Position numbers and translations under genes: made by a program | Part shown: piece by piece, positions 17,798 to 27,271 of the stretch | Position numbering within the stretch: the first letter of the stretch is position 1 | Layout: each line of letters opens with the position of its first letter | Notes under the pieces: model-generated | The model's input: only the letters and a program-made list of their open reading frames with translations | Databases searched by the model: none | What the model was told of the DNA's origin: nothing | Assembly: GCA_964446175.1 (NCBI GenBank) | Contig: CAYUNM010000020.1 | Location: 1 to 64,000, forward strand | Length of the DNA stretch: 64,000 bases | DNA from: JABFXX01 sp964446175 | GTDB lineage: Bacteria > Myxococcota_A > Polyangia > Haliangiales > Haliangiaceae | Reading direction: 5' to 3'

Positions 17798-20388
17798 TGG
17801 CAGAGCGTCGTGGTCGGATGGATGGTCTTCACGACGTTCTTGGAATTGCCGTAGGCGTCCTTGCACGTGATCGAGAACGTCGTCTCGTTCCAGTCGTTGT
17901 AGGTCACCGAGTCATCGGCAGCGCAGTTGAACGTCGCGCCGCCCACGCTGCAGCTGCAATTCGCGATGCCGGATGCGTCGGTCGCGGTCCATGACCAGGT
18001 CAGGCTCGTCGCGTTGCAGTTCGCGCCGGCGATGATCGACGGCGCCGTCGCGTCGACGACCCACGAGTACTCCGACGAGTAGCCCTGGTTTCCTGCCGCG
18101 TCCGTCGCGAACAGCGTGAGGTAGTGCGTGCCGTCCGCGAGCCCCGACAGCGAGAACGGGTTCGACGACGCCGTCCCGCCCGGCGCGCGGTCGAGCCAGT
18201 ACACGACCGATGCTGGCTCGCTGACGTAGTACGTGATCGACGGGTTGCGCGTGTTCGAGGCCGGCCCGATGTAGACGCCAACGCTCGGCGCGGTCGTATC
18301 GATCTTCCAGCTGTAGACCGCGCTGCCCGTGTTCATCGCCGCGTCGGTCGCGCGCACCGTGAACGTGTGCGGGCCCTCGCCGAGCGTCGGCGTCGTGTAC
18401 GAGCCGCTCGGGCACGGGACCTGCGAGCCGGTATCGACCTGGCACGTCACCGTCGCGCTCTCGCTCACCGACCACGAGAACGCATCGGCCGTCGTCTTCG
18501 TCGGATTGCCCGGCACCGTCCCGAACGTCACCGTCGGTGGGGTCGCGTCGACCGTCCAGCTGCGCGACTGCGTCGTCACGTTGCCGGCGCCATCGCTCGC
18601 CTTGACCGTGAACGTGTGCACGCCGTCGGCGAGCGTGTCGTACGTGATCGCGGTCGAGCACGCGGTGGCGGCGCCGCCATCGAGCTGGCACGTCGTCGCG
18701 GTCGCGCCCGTCACCGTGAACTGGAACGGCGCGGTCCTGCTGTTCGTCGGGTCGGGCGGGTAGCTCGTGATCATCACCGAGGGCGCGGTCGTGTCGACCG
18801 TCCACGTCGCCGTGCGCGACGCCGTGTTCCCCGCCGCGTCACTCGCGCGCACCGTGAACGTGTGCGAGCCCTCGGAGAGCCCCGTGTAATCGACCGCCCC
18901 GCTGCACGCCGCCGCCGCTCCACCATCGAGCTGGCACGTCACGCTGACCGCATCCGCGCCCGCCGTGAACGTGATGTGCGCGCTCGCCGAGCTCACCTGC
19001 CCCGACGGCGCGCTCGTGATCGACAGCGCGGGCGCCACCGTATCGACGAGCCACGTGTACGTCTTCGTCGACACGTTCGTCGCCGCGTCCGTCGCGGTGA
19101 TCGTGAACGTGTGGTTGCCGTCACCGAGCCCGCCGTAGCTCGCCGAGGTCGTGCACGCCGTCGCCGAGCCCGAGTCGAGCTTGCACGTCGTCGAGCTCGC
19201 ACCGTTCACCGTGAACGCGAACTGCGCGGCCGCGCTCGTCGAGGGATTCGGCGGCATCGAACCCAGCGTGATCGTCGGCGCGACGGTATCGATCGTCCAC
19301 GTCACGCTCTTCGTCGTCGCGTTCCCCGCGAGGTCCACCGCCTTCACCGCGAACGTGTGCGACCCATCGGGCAGCGAGTACGGATACGTCGCGCTGCAAG
19401 TCGCCGCCGTGCCGCCGTCGAGCGCGCACGTCACGGTGCTCGCGCCGTTGACCGTGAACGCGAACTGACCCGCCGCATCCGGGCTGTTCGCCACCGGCTG
19501 GCTGGTGATCGAGACCGCGGGTGGCGTCGTATCGACCTGCCAGGTGTACGCCTGCGTCGTGGTCTGGCCGGTCGTGTTCGTGCCACGCAACGTGAACGTG
19601 TGGTTGCCCTCCGCGAGCCCCGAGTACATCTGCGGGCTCGTGCACGCCACCGCCGCCCCGCTGTCGAGCTGGCACGACACCGTCGCCGACGTGCCGATCG
19701 TGAACTCGAACCGCGCGCTCGTCGTGTTCGTCGGGTTCGGCGGCTCGGTCGTGATCGTCAGCGTCGGCGCCGACGTATCCACCGTCCACGTGTACGTCTT
19801 CGTCGCGGTGTTCCCCGCGCCATCGGTGCCGCTCAGCGTGAACGTGTGCTGCCCATCCGCCAGGCTCTGATAGCTCGCCGAATCCGTGCACGCCGCCGGC
19901 GCCGCCGCGTCGAGCTGACACGTCACCGCGGTCGCATCGTCCACCATGAAGTGGAACGTCGCCGTCGCGACCGGCGACAGCTGCGGCGGCTGCCCGGTCA
20001 GCACGAGCGCGGGCGCCACCGTGTCGACGGTGAACGTGTACTCCGGCACCTCCGCGTGCTGCTCGCCGAGCGTCGCGCGCGCGTCGAACGTGTGCGCGCC
20101 ATCCGCCAGCGGCCCCGCCGCGTGAGGCGACGTGCACGCCGCATACGCCTCGCTGTCGATCCGGCACTCGACCGTCGCCCCCGCGTTGACGTTCCAGCCG
20201 AAGCTCACGCTCGCCTGGTTCCCGAGCGACGCCGGCTTGTCCGTCAGCTCGATCGCGAGCACGCCACCCGCACTGCCGCCGCTGCCATCGCCCGGCACGA
20301 CGACCCCGTCCGTCCCGGCGCCGTCGGGCGCGACCTTGTTCGAGATGCCGCACGCGGCAACGAGCACGAGACACAGGGCTGTACGCAT
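17794..20388 (-). CDS. Lipoprotein with about nine tandem Ig-like (Big-type) repeats
   Basis: 864 residues with lipoprotein signal MRTALCLVLVAACG. From about residue 45 there are some nine copies of an ~88-residue beta-sandwich, each with the pattern VDTxAPxxxITS, CQLDGGAATAC, then DGxHTFTVKATDAAGN. Each repeat has a cysteine pair that could form a disulfide. The last ~70 residues (ANCNATSLTWSWTATDASG) are a divergent cap with six or more cysteines. It would extend from the outer membrane or periplasm as an adhesin or sensor. Its TGA overlaps the start of the kinase gene. Confidence 0.85.
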
Positions 20389-20503
20389 GGCGGCGCCCGG
20401 AATTGCAGCGCGCATGCCTCGCCCAAGCGCGCGATCTTCCTGGTGGTCCAGCCAGGTCGTGCCACGGTTGTGACGACACGCGTGTCGGCACTATCGTGAC
20501 CTC

Positions 20504-21019
20504 ATGTGGCGGCTGCTCGTCGTCGGAAGCCTGCTCGCGGCGCCCGCGGCCGCCGAGCCGCGCCACTGCGATCCCGCCGGCGGCGTGCTGTTCGAGATCG
20601 ATCAGCGCGCGGCCGGCAAGCGCACGACCGCCACCACCCTGCTCTACGGCAACGGCGCCTGGCGCTCGAAGACGTTCGACACCGACGGCAAGCTCGCCGA
20701 CACCGAGCACGGCTGCCTCGAGCACGAGCACCTCGAGCGCATCGTCGCGGCTCTTCGCGGCGCCACGTGGAAAGTGACCCACACGGCGCCCACCTGCGCG
20801 CTCTCGCCGCGCTGGTCGACGTTCACGTGGAAGGCACGCCGGCTGTTCACCGAGCGCGCCTGCAGCGGCGACGCCCTCGACGCCGACAGCGCCAAGGCCC
20901 TCGACCTGATCCAGCAGTACGTCGTGCCGGTCGACCTGGACGATGCGAGCCGCCCCCGCGGCGCCGGCCACGTCTCGCAGCAATGCCTGAACGATCCGCT
21001 CGCCGACGGCTGTCGCTAA
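20504..21019 (+). CDS. Secreted protein with Cys-containing C-terminal tail
   Basis: 171 residues with signal peptide MWRLLVVGSLLAAPAAA. The mature part (GGVLFEIDQRAAGKRTTATT...LLYGNGAWRSKTF) looks like a small beta-sheet domain; I do not recognise it. The final 16 residues, HVSQQCLNDPLADGCR, match the tail of the coiled-coil membrane protein at 51832-52611 (HVSQECLNNPLAKGCQ) at 12 positions. Divergent from the Ig-repeat lipoprotein (115 bp between starts). Its stop shares CTAA with the stop of the convergent HNH gene. Confidence 0.65.
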   Translation: MWRLLVVGSLLAAPAAAEPRHCDPAGGVLFEIDQRAAGKRTTATTLLYGNGAWRSKTFDTDGKLADTEHGCLEHEHLERIVAALRGATWKVTHTAPTCALSPRWSTFTWKARRLFTERACSGDALDADSAKALDLIQQYVVPVDLDDASRPRGAGHVSQQCLNDPLADGCR

Positions 21020-22170
21020 GACCGCGGCACGCGCTGGAGCGCCGCCCGCACGAGCGCCTCGAGCGACGCCGGTGCCTCCTCGAGCGCCTGCTCGACCGCC
21101 CGGCGGGCCTCGCCCTTCGCAAAGCCGAGCGTCGTGAGTGCGAGCACCGCATCGCGCTCCTGAGCGGACGCTGCGGCCTTCCGCGCCGCCGATTCCCCCA
21201 CGTGGGGGACCTCGAACGCCCGCGTGACGACAAGCGCCGGCGCCTTCCCGGCGATCGTGATCTCGCCGCGATGCACCGCGCCGTGGTGCCCGCCGCACAG
21301 CGTGGTCAGGTTCTCCATCTGATGCCCACCACCGCGCGATCGCCACACGACATGGTGCACGTGAAGAAACCGCGCGGACCGGCAGCCGGGAATCGTGCAG
21401 CGATATCCATCGCGCTGCTTCACCGCGCGCTCGGTCGCCGGCGGAATAGCGCTGGTCACGCGCTGCGGCGCCTCGAGCGAGCCGATGAGCCGCGCATCGC
21501 ACGCCGCCTCCTCGTACTCGGCGCCGCTGATCGCGATCGCCCGCCCCGCCGCATGCTGCCGCGCCTGCTTGCAGGTGTCGCACGTCGTGATGGCGATCTC
21601 TGCGCGCGGTGCCTCTTCGGCCCCGGAGCCATACGCGCGACACAGCTCCTCGATCAGCTCGCTGACATCGATGCGCTCGCCGCGCACCGCCTCGATCGCC
21701 TGCCGCACACTGCGCAGTGCCGCGCGCGCCGCCGGCCGCAGCATCATCGCCACCCGCTGCGGCCGCACGTCCGGCTTCGGCTCATCGCTCGGCGCGTCGC
21801 CGTGCTCGCGCTCGGCGACCAGCTCCTCGATCTGGCGCAGGTTCTTGCCCTTGCACGCGTCCAGCCACGCCTCCTCGGTCTTCGCGGTCGCGATCCGCGT
21901 CAGCTCGCGGACCGCGCTGTAGCTCAGCTCGCCCGTCGCGAGCGCATCCTCGATCGCCGGCAAGCCCTCCAGCGCCTCGGCCACGCGCAGCCGCTCCGAC
22001 GCCACCTGCGGCCCGTACCCCATGGCGTGCTCCAGGTACTCGCGCATCGAGACCATCCCCAGCCGCCGCCACAAGCTCACGCGGATCGCCTCGCGAATGA
22101 GCGCGAGCTCCTCGCTATCGAGTGCCGCCCGCCGCTTCGCGACCGACAGCAGCTGCCGGTGCAGCTCCAT
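21016..22170 (-). CDS. HNH endonuclease (DUF222-like) with RuvA-C-type tail
   Basis: 384 residues from ATG 22170 (MELHRQLLSVAKRRAAL); a GTG at 22233 would add 21. N-terminal helical DUF222-like region (VSMREYLEHAMGYGPQVASERLRVA), middle segment with CDTCKQAR, then an HNH nuclease (RDGYRCTIPGC...FLHVHHVVWRSRGG...LTTLCGGHHGAVH). The last ~45 residues (DAVLALTTLGFAKGEARRAVEQA) resemble RuvA domain III/UBA. Families with this layout are known, but their role is unclear; mobile or self-defence functions are possible. The gene borders the repeat-rich stretch to its right. Confidence 0.8.
   Translation of the reverse strand: MELHRQLLSVAKRRAALDSEELALIREAIRVSLWRRLGMVSMREYLEHAMGYGPQVASERLRVAEALEGLPAIEDALATGELSYSAVRELTRIATAKTEEAWLDACKGKNLRQIEELVAEREHGDAPSDEPKPDVRPQRVAMMLRPAARAALRSVRQAIEAVRGERIDVSELIEELCRAYGSGAEEAPRAEIAITTCDTCKQARQHAAGRAIAISGAEYEEAACDARLIGSLEAPQRVTSAIPPATERAVKQRDGYRCTIPGCRSARFLHVHHVVWRSRGGGHQMENLTTLCGGHHGAVHRGEITIAGKAPALVVTRAFEVPHVGESAARKAAASAQERDAVLALTTLGFAKGEARRAVEQALEEAPASLEALVRAALQRVPRS
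21195..21208. repeat. Perfect 14-bp palindrome inside the HNH gene
   Basis: CCCCCACGTGGGGG is perfectly palindromic and is followed by AC. A close variant occurs at 22758-22773 and a half copy at 22897-22903, outside the gene. Confidence 0.7.
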
Positions 22171-22757
22171 CCACGGCTCCTCGGCTTCACACGCCCTCCA
22201 CGCAACAACCTGCGGCAACACGTACGCGACCACGGCCCACTCCTTGGCTGAAAGACTCTCTGTACCACGCGAGGTTTCGGGGCTCTGATTTGCGCTCTGC
22301 GCGACGATCGGCAGTCTCGACCTCGCGCGAGTCGTGCGGCGCGAATGCGTGCGCGAGAACGAACGGGGTCGATTCCTCGACGAGAAACGCGCGCACAATG
22401 CCGACCGCGGCCCTCCTTCGCTCTCGAAGCTGTCAAGCGAATTCTCGCACCGCGAGCTTGCACACCGATGTTTCGAGTTGCACGGAGTTTCACTGCTTCG
22501 AATGCGCACAACAGCGCAACCGCGGCTGCTGTCCGGAACGCGGACGCTCGCGCACGCCACTACCCTCGTGCTCGAGCGAGCCTTCTGCAGAACAAACGGC
22601 GGCGCGGTGGACTTGTGACCGGCCGCGCGCATCTGCGATCGCCACGTAACGCGGCCGCTCACAGGGCCCACCGCGCCCGACCCTCGAGCGAGCGCTCCGT
22701 TGAAGAGAAAAAACATTCCGGAGAAGAAGAGCGGAGACGCTCATCCGGCTCGCTGTG

Positions 22758-22773
22758 GTCCCCCGTGGGGGAC
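22758..22773. repeat. Short hairpin GTCCCCC-GT-GGGGGAC
   Basis: GTCCCCC (22758-22764) and GGGGGAC (22767-22773) are perfect complements with a 2-nt centre. It resembles the palindrome at 21195-21208 and shares its left arm with GTCCCCC at 22897-22903. Confidence 0.6.
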
Positions 22774-22802
22774 GGCACGCTCCCACTCGCGAGTTCCCAT
22801 GC

Positions 22803-22862
22803 GTGCGAACCGCACACAAGGTGCACGCGAACCGCATCCGCCCGTGCGCGCGAACCGCACCC
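22803..22862. repeat. Three short repeats containing GCGAACCGCA
   Basis: GCGAACCGCA recurs at about 22805, 22828 and 22848 (GTGCGAACCGCACACA, CACGCGAACCGCATCC, GCGCGAACCGCACCCG), spacing 20-25 bp. The same GCGAACCGC core reappears in the tandem array at 23091-23224. Confidence 0.55.
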
Positions 22863-23090
22863 GCCACTGCCCGTGCGCTGGTGCCCGTGAGTGGTGGTCC
22901 CCCATGTGCTTCGGGCCGCCGAAGGTCGGGGGCTCTCGACCGTCGCGCGCGGCGCGCAGGCGGCGTGACCCGCGCGAGTGGAGTGTGCGTGTTCGCGGTG
23001 CACGAATCGGCGCGGGGCGCGACGCGTGCGCAAGCCGCGCGCAGGTCGAGCCCCCGACCGAGGCCAGAGCTACCTCGCACGACGCGCAGC

Positions 23091-23224
23091 CGCGCCCGAA
23101 GCGCAACCTCGCGCGAACCGCTGCCGCGCCCGAAGCGCAGCCTCGCGCGAACCCTTACCGCGCGAACCGCAGCGTCGCGCGAACCGCTGCCGCGCCCGAA
23201 GCGCAACCTCGCCCGAACCGCGGC
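23091..23224. repeat. Degenerate 34-bp tandem repeat, four units
   Basis: Units at 23091-23124, 23125-23158, 23159-23190 (32 bp) and 23191-23224. The unit begins CGCGCCCGAAGCGCAACCTC and ends GCGCGAACCGCTGC. Units 1, 2 and 4 differ at only a few bases; unit 3 is more diverged. The units are directly adjacent without spacers, so this is not a CRISPR array. It lies 46 bp beyond the 3' end of the aldo/keto reductase gene. Confidence 0.8.
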
Positions 23225-23270
23225 CGCGCGCGAGCCTCTGCCTCGCGGCCGTTACCCTCCGTCGCCGCGG

Positions 23271-24152
23271 TCACGCCTTCGGCGCGCGCAGCAGCGCCGC
23301 CTTGCGGCCGACCTTCTCGATCGCAGCCAGATCCTCCGGCGTCAGCCGCAGGTCCGCCGCGGCCGCGTTCTCGCGCAGGTGCTCCACGCGCGAGGTGCCG
23401 GGGATCGCGATGAGCGCAGGGGAGCGCGCGAGCAGCCAGGCGATCGCGGCCTGCGCCGGTGATATTCCGAGCCGCGCTGCGGCCGGCGCGAGGATCGAGT
23501 CGGCGGCGGCGAGCGCGCCTGTCGCGAGCGGGAAGTACGCGATGAACGCGATGCCCTCGCGCTCGCAGTAGTCGATCACCGGATCGCTGCGGCGCTCGAT
23601 CACGTGGTAGGCGTTCTGGACCGTCGCGACCGGGAAGTGTGCGCGCGCCGCTTCGATCTGCTCGATCGAGACCTCGGAGAGGCCGGCGTGGCGGATCAGG
23701 CCCGCGCGACGCATCTCGGCCACCGCGGCGAACTGCTCGTCGGCTTGCACGTTCGGATCGATGCGGTGCAGGTGCCAGAGGTCGATGCGCTCGACGCCGA
23801 GCACCTTGAGGCTCGCCTCGACCGCGGCGCGCAGCGAGGCGGGGCGGCCGTCCACGAGCCACTGCTCGGGGCCGGGCCGCAGCATGCCGCCTTTCGTCGC
23901 GACCGTGATGCCGGCGTACGGATGGAGCGTCTCGCGCACGAGCAGCTCGGCGACGATCGGGCCGTAGGCGTTGGCCGTGTCGATGAAGTCGATGCCGAGG
24001 TCGCGCGCCGTGCGCAGGACGCCGCGGGCGGCGTCGAGATCCGAGGGCGGCCCGAACATGCCGGGCCCGGTGAGCCGCATCGTGCCGAGGCCGAAGCGGT
24101 GGATCGTGAGATCGCCGCCGATGGTGATCGTGCCGGCGGCGAGTGCGGTCAT
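23271..24152 (-). CDS. Aldo/keto reductase
   Basis: 293 residues, a complete AKR TIM-barrel: FGLGTMRLTGPG, GIDFIDTANAYG (catalytic Asp/Tyr region), Lys in ITVATKGGM, and RIDLWHLHRIDP. The C-terminal NADPH-binding pattern is IAIPGTSRVEHLRENAAAAD. It should reduce aldehydes or ketones with NADPH. Its ATG overlaps the stop of the kinase gene (ATGA at 24149-24152), an unusual partner; the substrate cannot be deduced. Confidence 0.93.
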   Translation of the reverse strand: MTALAAGTITIGGDLTIHRFGLGTMRLTGPGMFGPPSDLDAARGVLRTARDLGIDFIDTANAYGPIVAELLVRETLHPYAGITVATKGGMLRPGPEQWLVDGRPASLRAAVEASLKVLGVERIDLWHLHRIDPNVQADEQFAAVAEMRRAGLIRHAGLSEVSIEQIEAARAHFPVATVQNAYHVIERRSDPVIDYCEREGIAFIAYFPLATGALAAADSILAPAAARLGISPAQAAIAWLLARSPALIAIPGTSRVEHLRENAAAADLRLTPEDLAAIEKVGRKAALLRAPKA

Positions 24153-25861
24153 TCGACGTGGATCCGGACGCGGTGCACGACGTTGTACGACTTCGTCGGG
24201 TAGTTGCCGTGCAGGCGGACCTCGTAGTCGCCGGCGTTCGTCGGTGCCTTGAGCACCATGCGGCGCGCCGCATCGGGGACGTACGCCCAGACGCCCCACT
24301 CGCTGTCGGGCTGGCCGACCGCGACGATCGCCGCCCAGTATTGCTCGCCCTGCTTCGTCTGCAGCGGCGCCGGAAACAGCAGCGCGACCGGCTCCCCACC
24401 CTTCACCGACGACGCGCTGACGCTGAAGTGCTCCGGCGACACCGTCGCTGCCGGCACCGGCGGCTCCGCGCACAGCTCGCCCTTCGCGAAGAGGCCTTTC
24501 GGGCACGTCGGCTTGCCGACGCACTTGCTCTTCGCGGAGGACCACGCCTGATCGGGCCAGCAGCAGTGGCCTTGCGTGTCGTCGTCGCGCGCCATGCCGG
24601 TCGGGCATGCCTCGAGAGGTGGCGCGGTGGGGGTGATCACCGGCACGGCTGCGGGACTGCCGGGCGGCGCGGGGGTGGTGTTCGGCGCGGGCGCGGGGTT
24701 CGCGTTTGGCGTCGGTGCGGGCGCGGGGTTCGTGCTCGTCGACGTGACGGCCTCGGGCGCCGCGGCCGCGACCTTCGCCGGCTCGCCGTGCGAGTCGCCC
24801 TTCTGCACCGCGACGAACACCGCGATGCCGGCGGCGACGGCCACGACGGCCGCGATGCCGATCCACATGCCCTTGCCGCGCGCGGGCGCAGCGACCGTCG
24901 GCGCAGGCGTGAGCATCTGCGCGGCGGAGCCGCTGTTCGTAGTGACGGAGCTCGGCGCCATCGTCGGCTCGTAGCCGCTCGGCGCGCGCTGGCCGGCCAC
25001 CACGGGTGGTTTCGTCGGCGGGGCGGCGGCGCCCGCGTCGACGAGGGCGCTGCGCAGCTCGGCCGCGGTCTGGTAGCGGCGGGCCGGATCCTTCTCGAGC
25101 AGGCGCATCGTGATCGCGGCGAGTGGTGCGGGCACCGACGGCGGCAGCGGCGGCGCGTCGTCGCGCATGTGGGCCGCGAGGATCATGCCGGTGCCCTGAT
25201 CGCTGACGAACGGCGGGCGGCCGCAGAGCATGTGATAGAAGACGCAGCCGAGCGAGTAGAGGTCGGTGCGGTGATCGAGGTCCGAGCGGCCCATGCACTG
25301 CTCGGGGCTCATGTACGCGGGCGTGCCGATCAGCGCGCCGGTCTGCGTCTTCATCGCGCCGCCTTGATCGCCAGCGAGCTTCGCGATGCCGAAGTCGAGG
25401 ACCTTGACCTGGATGCCGCCGGCGACGAGCTCGTTCGGCACGAGGAAGATGTTGTCGGGCTTGAGATCGCGGTGGACGATGCCGCGCGCGTGCGCCGCGG
25501 CCAGCGCGCCTGCGACCTGCGCGACGATCGCGGCGGCTTCCTGCGGCGTCATCGCGCCGCGCGAGAGGCGATGCTCGAGGCTCTCGCCCTTGAGCAGCTC
25601 CATCACGATGTAGGCGCGGCCGTCGGTGTGCGTGCCGTAGTCGTAGACGGCGACGATTCCAGGGTGCTCGATCGCGGAGGCGGCACGCGCCTCGTTGAAG
25701 AAGCGCTGCACGATCGCCGGATCCGCGGAGAGCTGCGGCAGCAGCATCTTGATGGCGGCCGGCCGGCCGAGCTGCACGTGCTCGGCGGCGTAGACCATGC
25801 CCATGCCGCCACGCCCGAGCTCCTGGGAGACGCGATAGTTCCCGATGACCTGCCCGATCAC
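24149..25861 (-). CDS. Hanks-type Ser/Thr protein kinase with Cys-containing sensor tail
   Basis: 570 residues. The kinase domain shows GRGGMGMVY, AAIKMLL, IVHRDLKPDNIFL, KVLDFGIAKL and YMSPEQC. A TM helix (MWIGIAAVVAVAAGIAVFVAV) is followed by a Pro/Asn/Ala linker (NPAPAPTPNANPAPAPN), a disulfide-type segment (CPTGMARDDDTQGHCCW...CVGKPTCPKGLF) and a terminal beta-domain ending VRIHVE. GTG 25861 is the only in-frame start just before VIGQVIGNYRVSQELG. It lies 41 bp after the secreted protease gene and is coupled to the reductase gene. Confidence 0.93.
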   Translation of the reverse strand: MIGQVIGNYRVSQELGRGGMGMVYAAEHVQLGRPAAIKMLLPQLSADPAIVQRFFNEARAASAIEHPGIVAVYDYGTHTDGRAYIVMELLKGESLEHRLSRGAMTPQEAAAIVAQVAGALAAAHARGIVHRDLKPDNIFLVPNELVAGGIQVKVLDFGIAKLAGDQGGAMKTQTGALIGTPAYMSPEQCMGRSDLDHRTDLYSLGCVFYHMLCGRPPFVSDQGTGMILAAHMRDDAPPLPPSVPAPLAAITMRLLEKDPARRYQTAAELRSALVDAGAAAPPTKPPVVAGQRAPSGYEPTMAPSSVTTNSGSAAQMLTPAPTVAAPARGKGMWIGIAAVVAVAAGIAVFVAVQKGDSHGEPAKVAAAAPEAVTSTSTNPAPAPTPNANPAPAPNTTPAPPGSPAAVPVITPTAPPLEACPTGMARDDDTQGHCCWPDQAWSSAKSKCVGKPTCPKGLFAKGELCAEPPVPAATVSPEHFSVSASSVKGGEPVALLFPAPLQTKQGEQYWAAIVAVGQPDSEWGVWAYVPDAARRMVLKAPTNAGDYEVRLHGNYPTKSYNVVHRVRIHVE

Positions 25862-25902
25862 TACGTCCAGTGTGACGTGGCGGTCCGGCGCGCACAAGAG
25901 AC

Positions 25903-27228
25903 TCAGTACAGCGTCGCGAGCGGCACGGCGGTCGCGGGGAGATGGACCCGGGCGGCCAGCTCGTCGAGCGAGGTGGCGAGCTCGCGCTGGCCGTCGATCA
26001 TGCGGTCGTAGGCCTTCCGGCGGCGCGCGGCGAGCTCGTGCGCCTGGCGCGAGGTCGGCGTCGGCGAGCTGCGCAGCTCGAGCGCGGCGATCGCGTCGCG
26101 GCGGACGGCGTCGAGCGTGCGGACGATCAGGGCCTGCGCGTCGGCGTCGCGATCGTCGTACGCGCGCAGGCCGACGAACACGCGGCCGAGCGCGCCGAAG
26201 CCTTCGTCGCCCGCGACGTCCTCGATCACCAGCAGCGGGCGCGTCGCGCGCGGGAAGTCGCTCGGGAAGATCGTCCAGACGAGGGCGCCGTCGGCGCGCA
26301 CGTTCGCGGTCGCGACGAGCGGCCCGAGCGGGAAGTACGTCGGATCGACGGAGCCGCGCACCGCATCGACGAGCTTCGTGCGCGCCGCCGCGTCGAGCGC
26401 GATCGCGGGCTCGGCGGGCGCGCGCTTCGGCTTCTCGAGCGTCTGCATCACCGTGCGCAGCTGATCGATGCCGACGACGACGTTGAGCGCGTTCGCCGCG
26501 CTGTAGTGCGCGTGAAAGACGCCGACGAGCTCGAGCTCCCCCGTCTTGCACGAGACGGCGAGCACGGGCGATCCCGACCCGCCGGAGGTCAACAAGGCAT
26601 CGATCACGAAGTCGTCGTGGTCCCAGTCGCCGTAGTCGTCGTGCTCGTTGGCCGAGATCACCTTGCCGACGTTGATCGCCTGGAACTCGCCGAGCGGGAA
26701 GCCGCGCACCTCGACCGCCGTGCGCGCGGTCAGCACGCCGGAGTCGCCGATCTTCCAGGGCAGCACGTCGAGGTGCGTGTGCGCGCGCAGCACGGCGACG
26801 TCGAGCGCCGCGTCGGAGACGACGCGCACCAGCGGGATGTCGTCGGCGGCGTAGTCGTCGTGATCGCTGTCGACGATCCGCAGCGTCTCCGCGATCCGCT
26901 TGCAGCCGTTCTGCAGCTCCGGCCACTCGGCGACGTGCTCGTTCGTCAGCAGCAGCGTGTCGCCGCCGTCGTAGCGGTACCCGAACGCCGTGCCGTGCGC
27001 GGTCTGCGTCGAGCGCGTGCGGCGTAATTCCCCGCCGGCGCCGTACGCGACGCACTCGTAGGTCGCGGTCGTGCGCACGGCGTAGACGTAACGCGGTGCG
27101 TGGCGTTCCGCCTCTCGCGCCTTCGGCGAGAGCGACGAGAGATCTTCTGCGTAGGCGCCGGTGCACTCGGCCGCGGCAGTACGCGCGCACAGAACCGCTG
27201 CACACACGAGCATCGTGCGAGGTCCCAT
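25903..27228 (-). CDS. Secreted trypsin-like serine protease
   Basis: 441 residues with signal peptide (MLVCAAVLCARTAAA). An S1-type catalytic triad is visible: His in LLLTNEHVAEW, Asp in ALDVAVLRA, Ser in SGGSGSPVLAV. VEVRGFPLG also fits a DegP/chymotrypsin-fold protease. About 170 C-terminal residues are mostly helical (TLDAVRRDAIAALELR...). It is the first gene of a minus-strand row with the kinase and reductase, and divergent from the octahaem cytochrome, whose start lies 44 bp away. Confidence 0.85.
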   Translation of the reverse strand: MGPRTMLVCAAVLCARTAAAECTGAYAEDLSSLSPKAREAERHAPRYVYAVRTTATYECVAYGAGGELRRTRSTQTAHGTAFGYRYDGGDTLLLTNEHVAEWPELQNGCKRIAETLRIVDSDHDDYAADDIPLVRVVSDAALDVAVLRAHTHLDVLPWKIGDSGVLTARTAVEVRGFPLGEFQAINVGKVISANEHDDYGDWDHDDFVIDALLTSGGSGSPVLAVSCKTGELELVGVFHAHYSAANALNVVVGIDQLRTVMQTLEKPKRAPAEPAIALDAAARTKLVDAVRGSVDPTYFPLGPLVATANVRADGALVWTIFPSDFPRATRPLLVIEDVAGDEGFGALGRVFVGLRAYDDRDADAQALIVRTLDAVRRDAIAALELRSSPTPTSRQAHELAARRRKAYDRMIDGQRELATSLDELAARVHLPATAVPLATLY

Positions 27229-27271
27229 ACGAGGAAGGACGCCGGCCGCACGACTTCGTTCATCCGTCCGG

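Larger units (their letters stand above)
22171..23270. other. 1.1-kb repeat-rich stretch without a convincing gene
   Basis: Several frames are open here, but their translations are Arg/Ala/Pro-rich low complexity without domains, and none has a clear ribosome binding site. The left part (22250-22700) is less G+C-rich than its surroundings. The right part contains short GAACCGCA repeats (22803-22862), an imperfect palindrome at 22758-22773 and a 34-bp tandem array (23091-23224). A 5' extension of the HNH gene can cover at most the first part. I see no CRISPR structure, tRNA or transposase. Confidence 0.6.

Noticed and set aside
18124..20499. 791-residue plus-strand open frame opposite the Ig-repeat lipoprotein
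   Set aside because: Arg-rich repetitive translation mirrors the repeats of the real gene.
22334..23206. Several open frames in the repeat-rich stretch
   Set aside because: Low-complexity Arg/Ala/Pro translations that differ in every frame, no ribosome binding site, no recognisable domain.
23091..23224. Possible CRISPR array
   Set aside because: The units are adjacent with no unique spacers, and there are no cas genes in the window; it is a simple tandem repeat.
25862..27205. Extension of the second kinase upstream of 25861
   Set aside because: It overlaps the secreted protease in another frame and has no domain; the kinase N-terminus is standard at GTG 25861.
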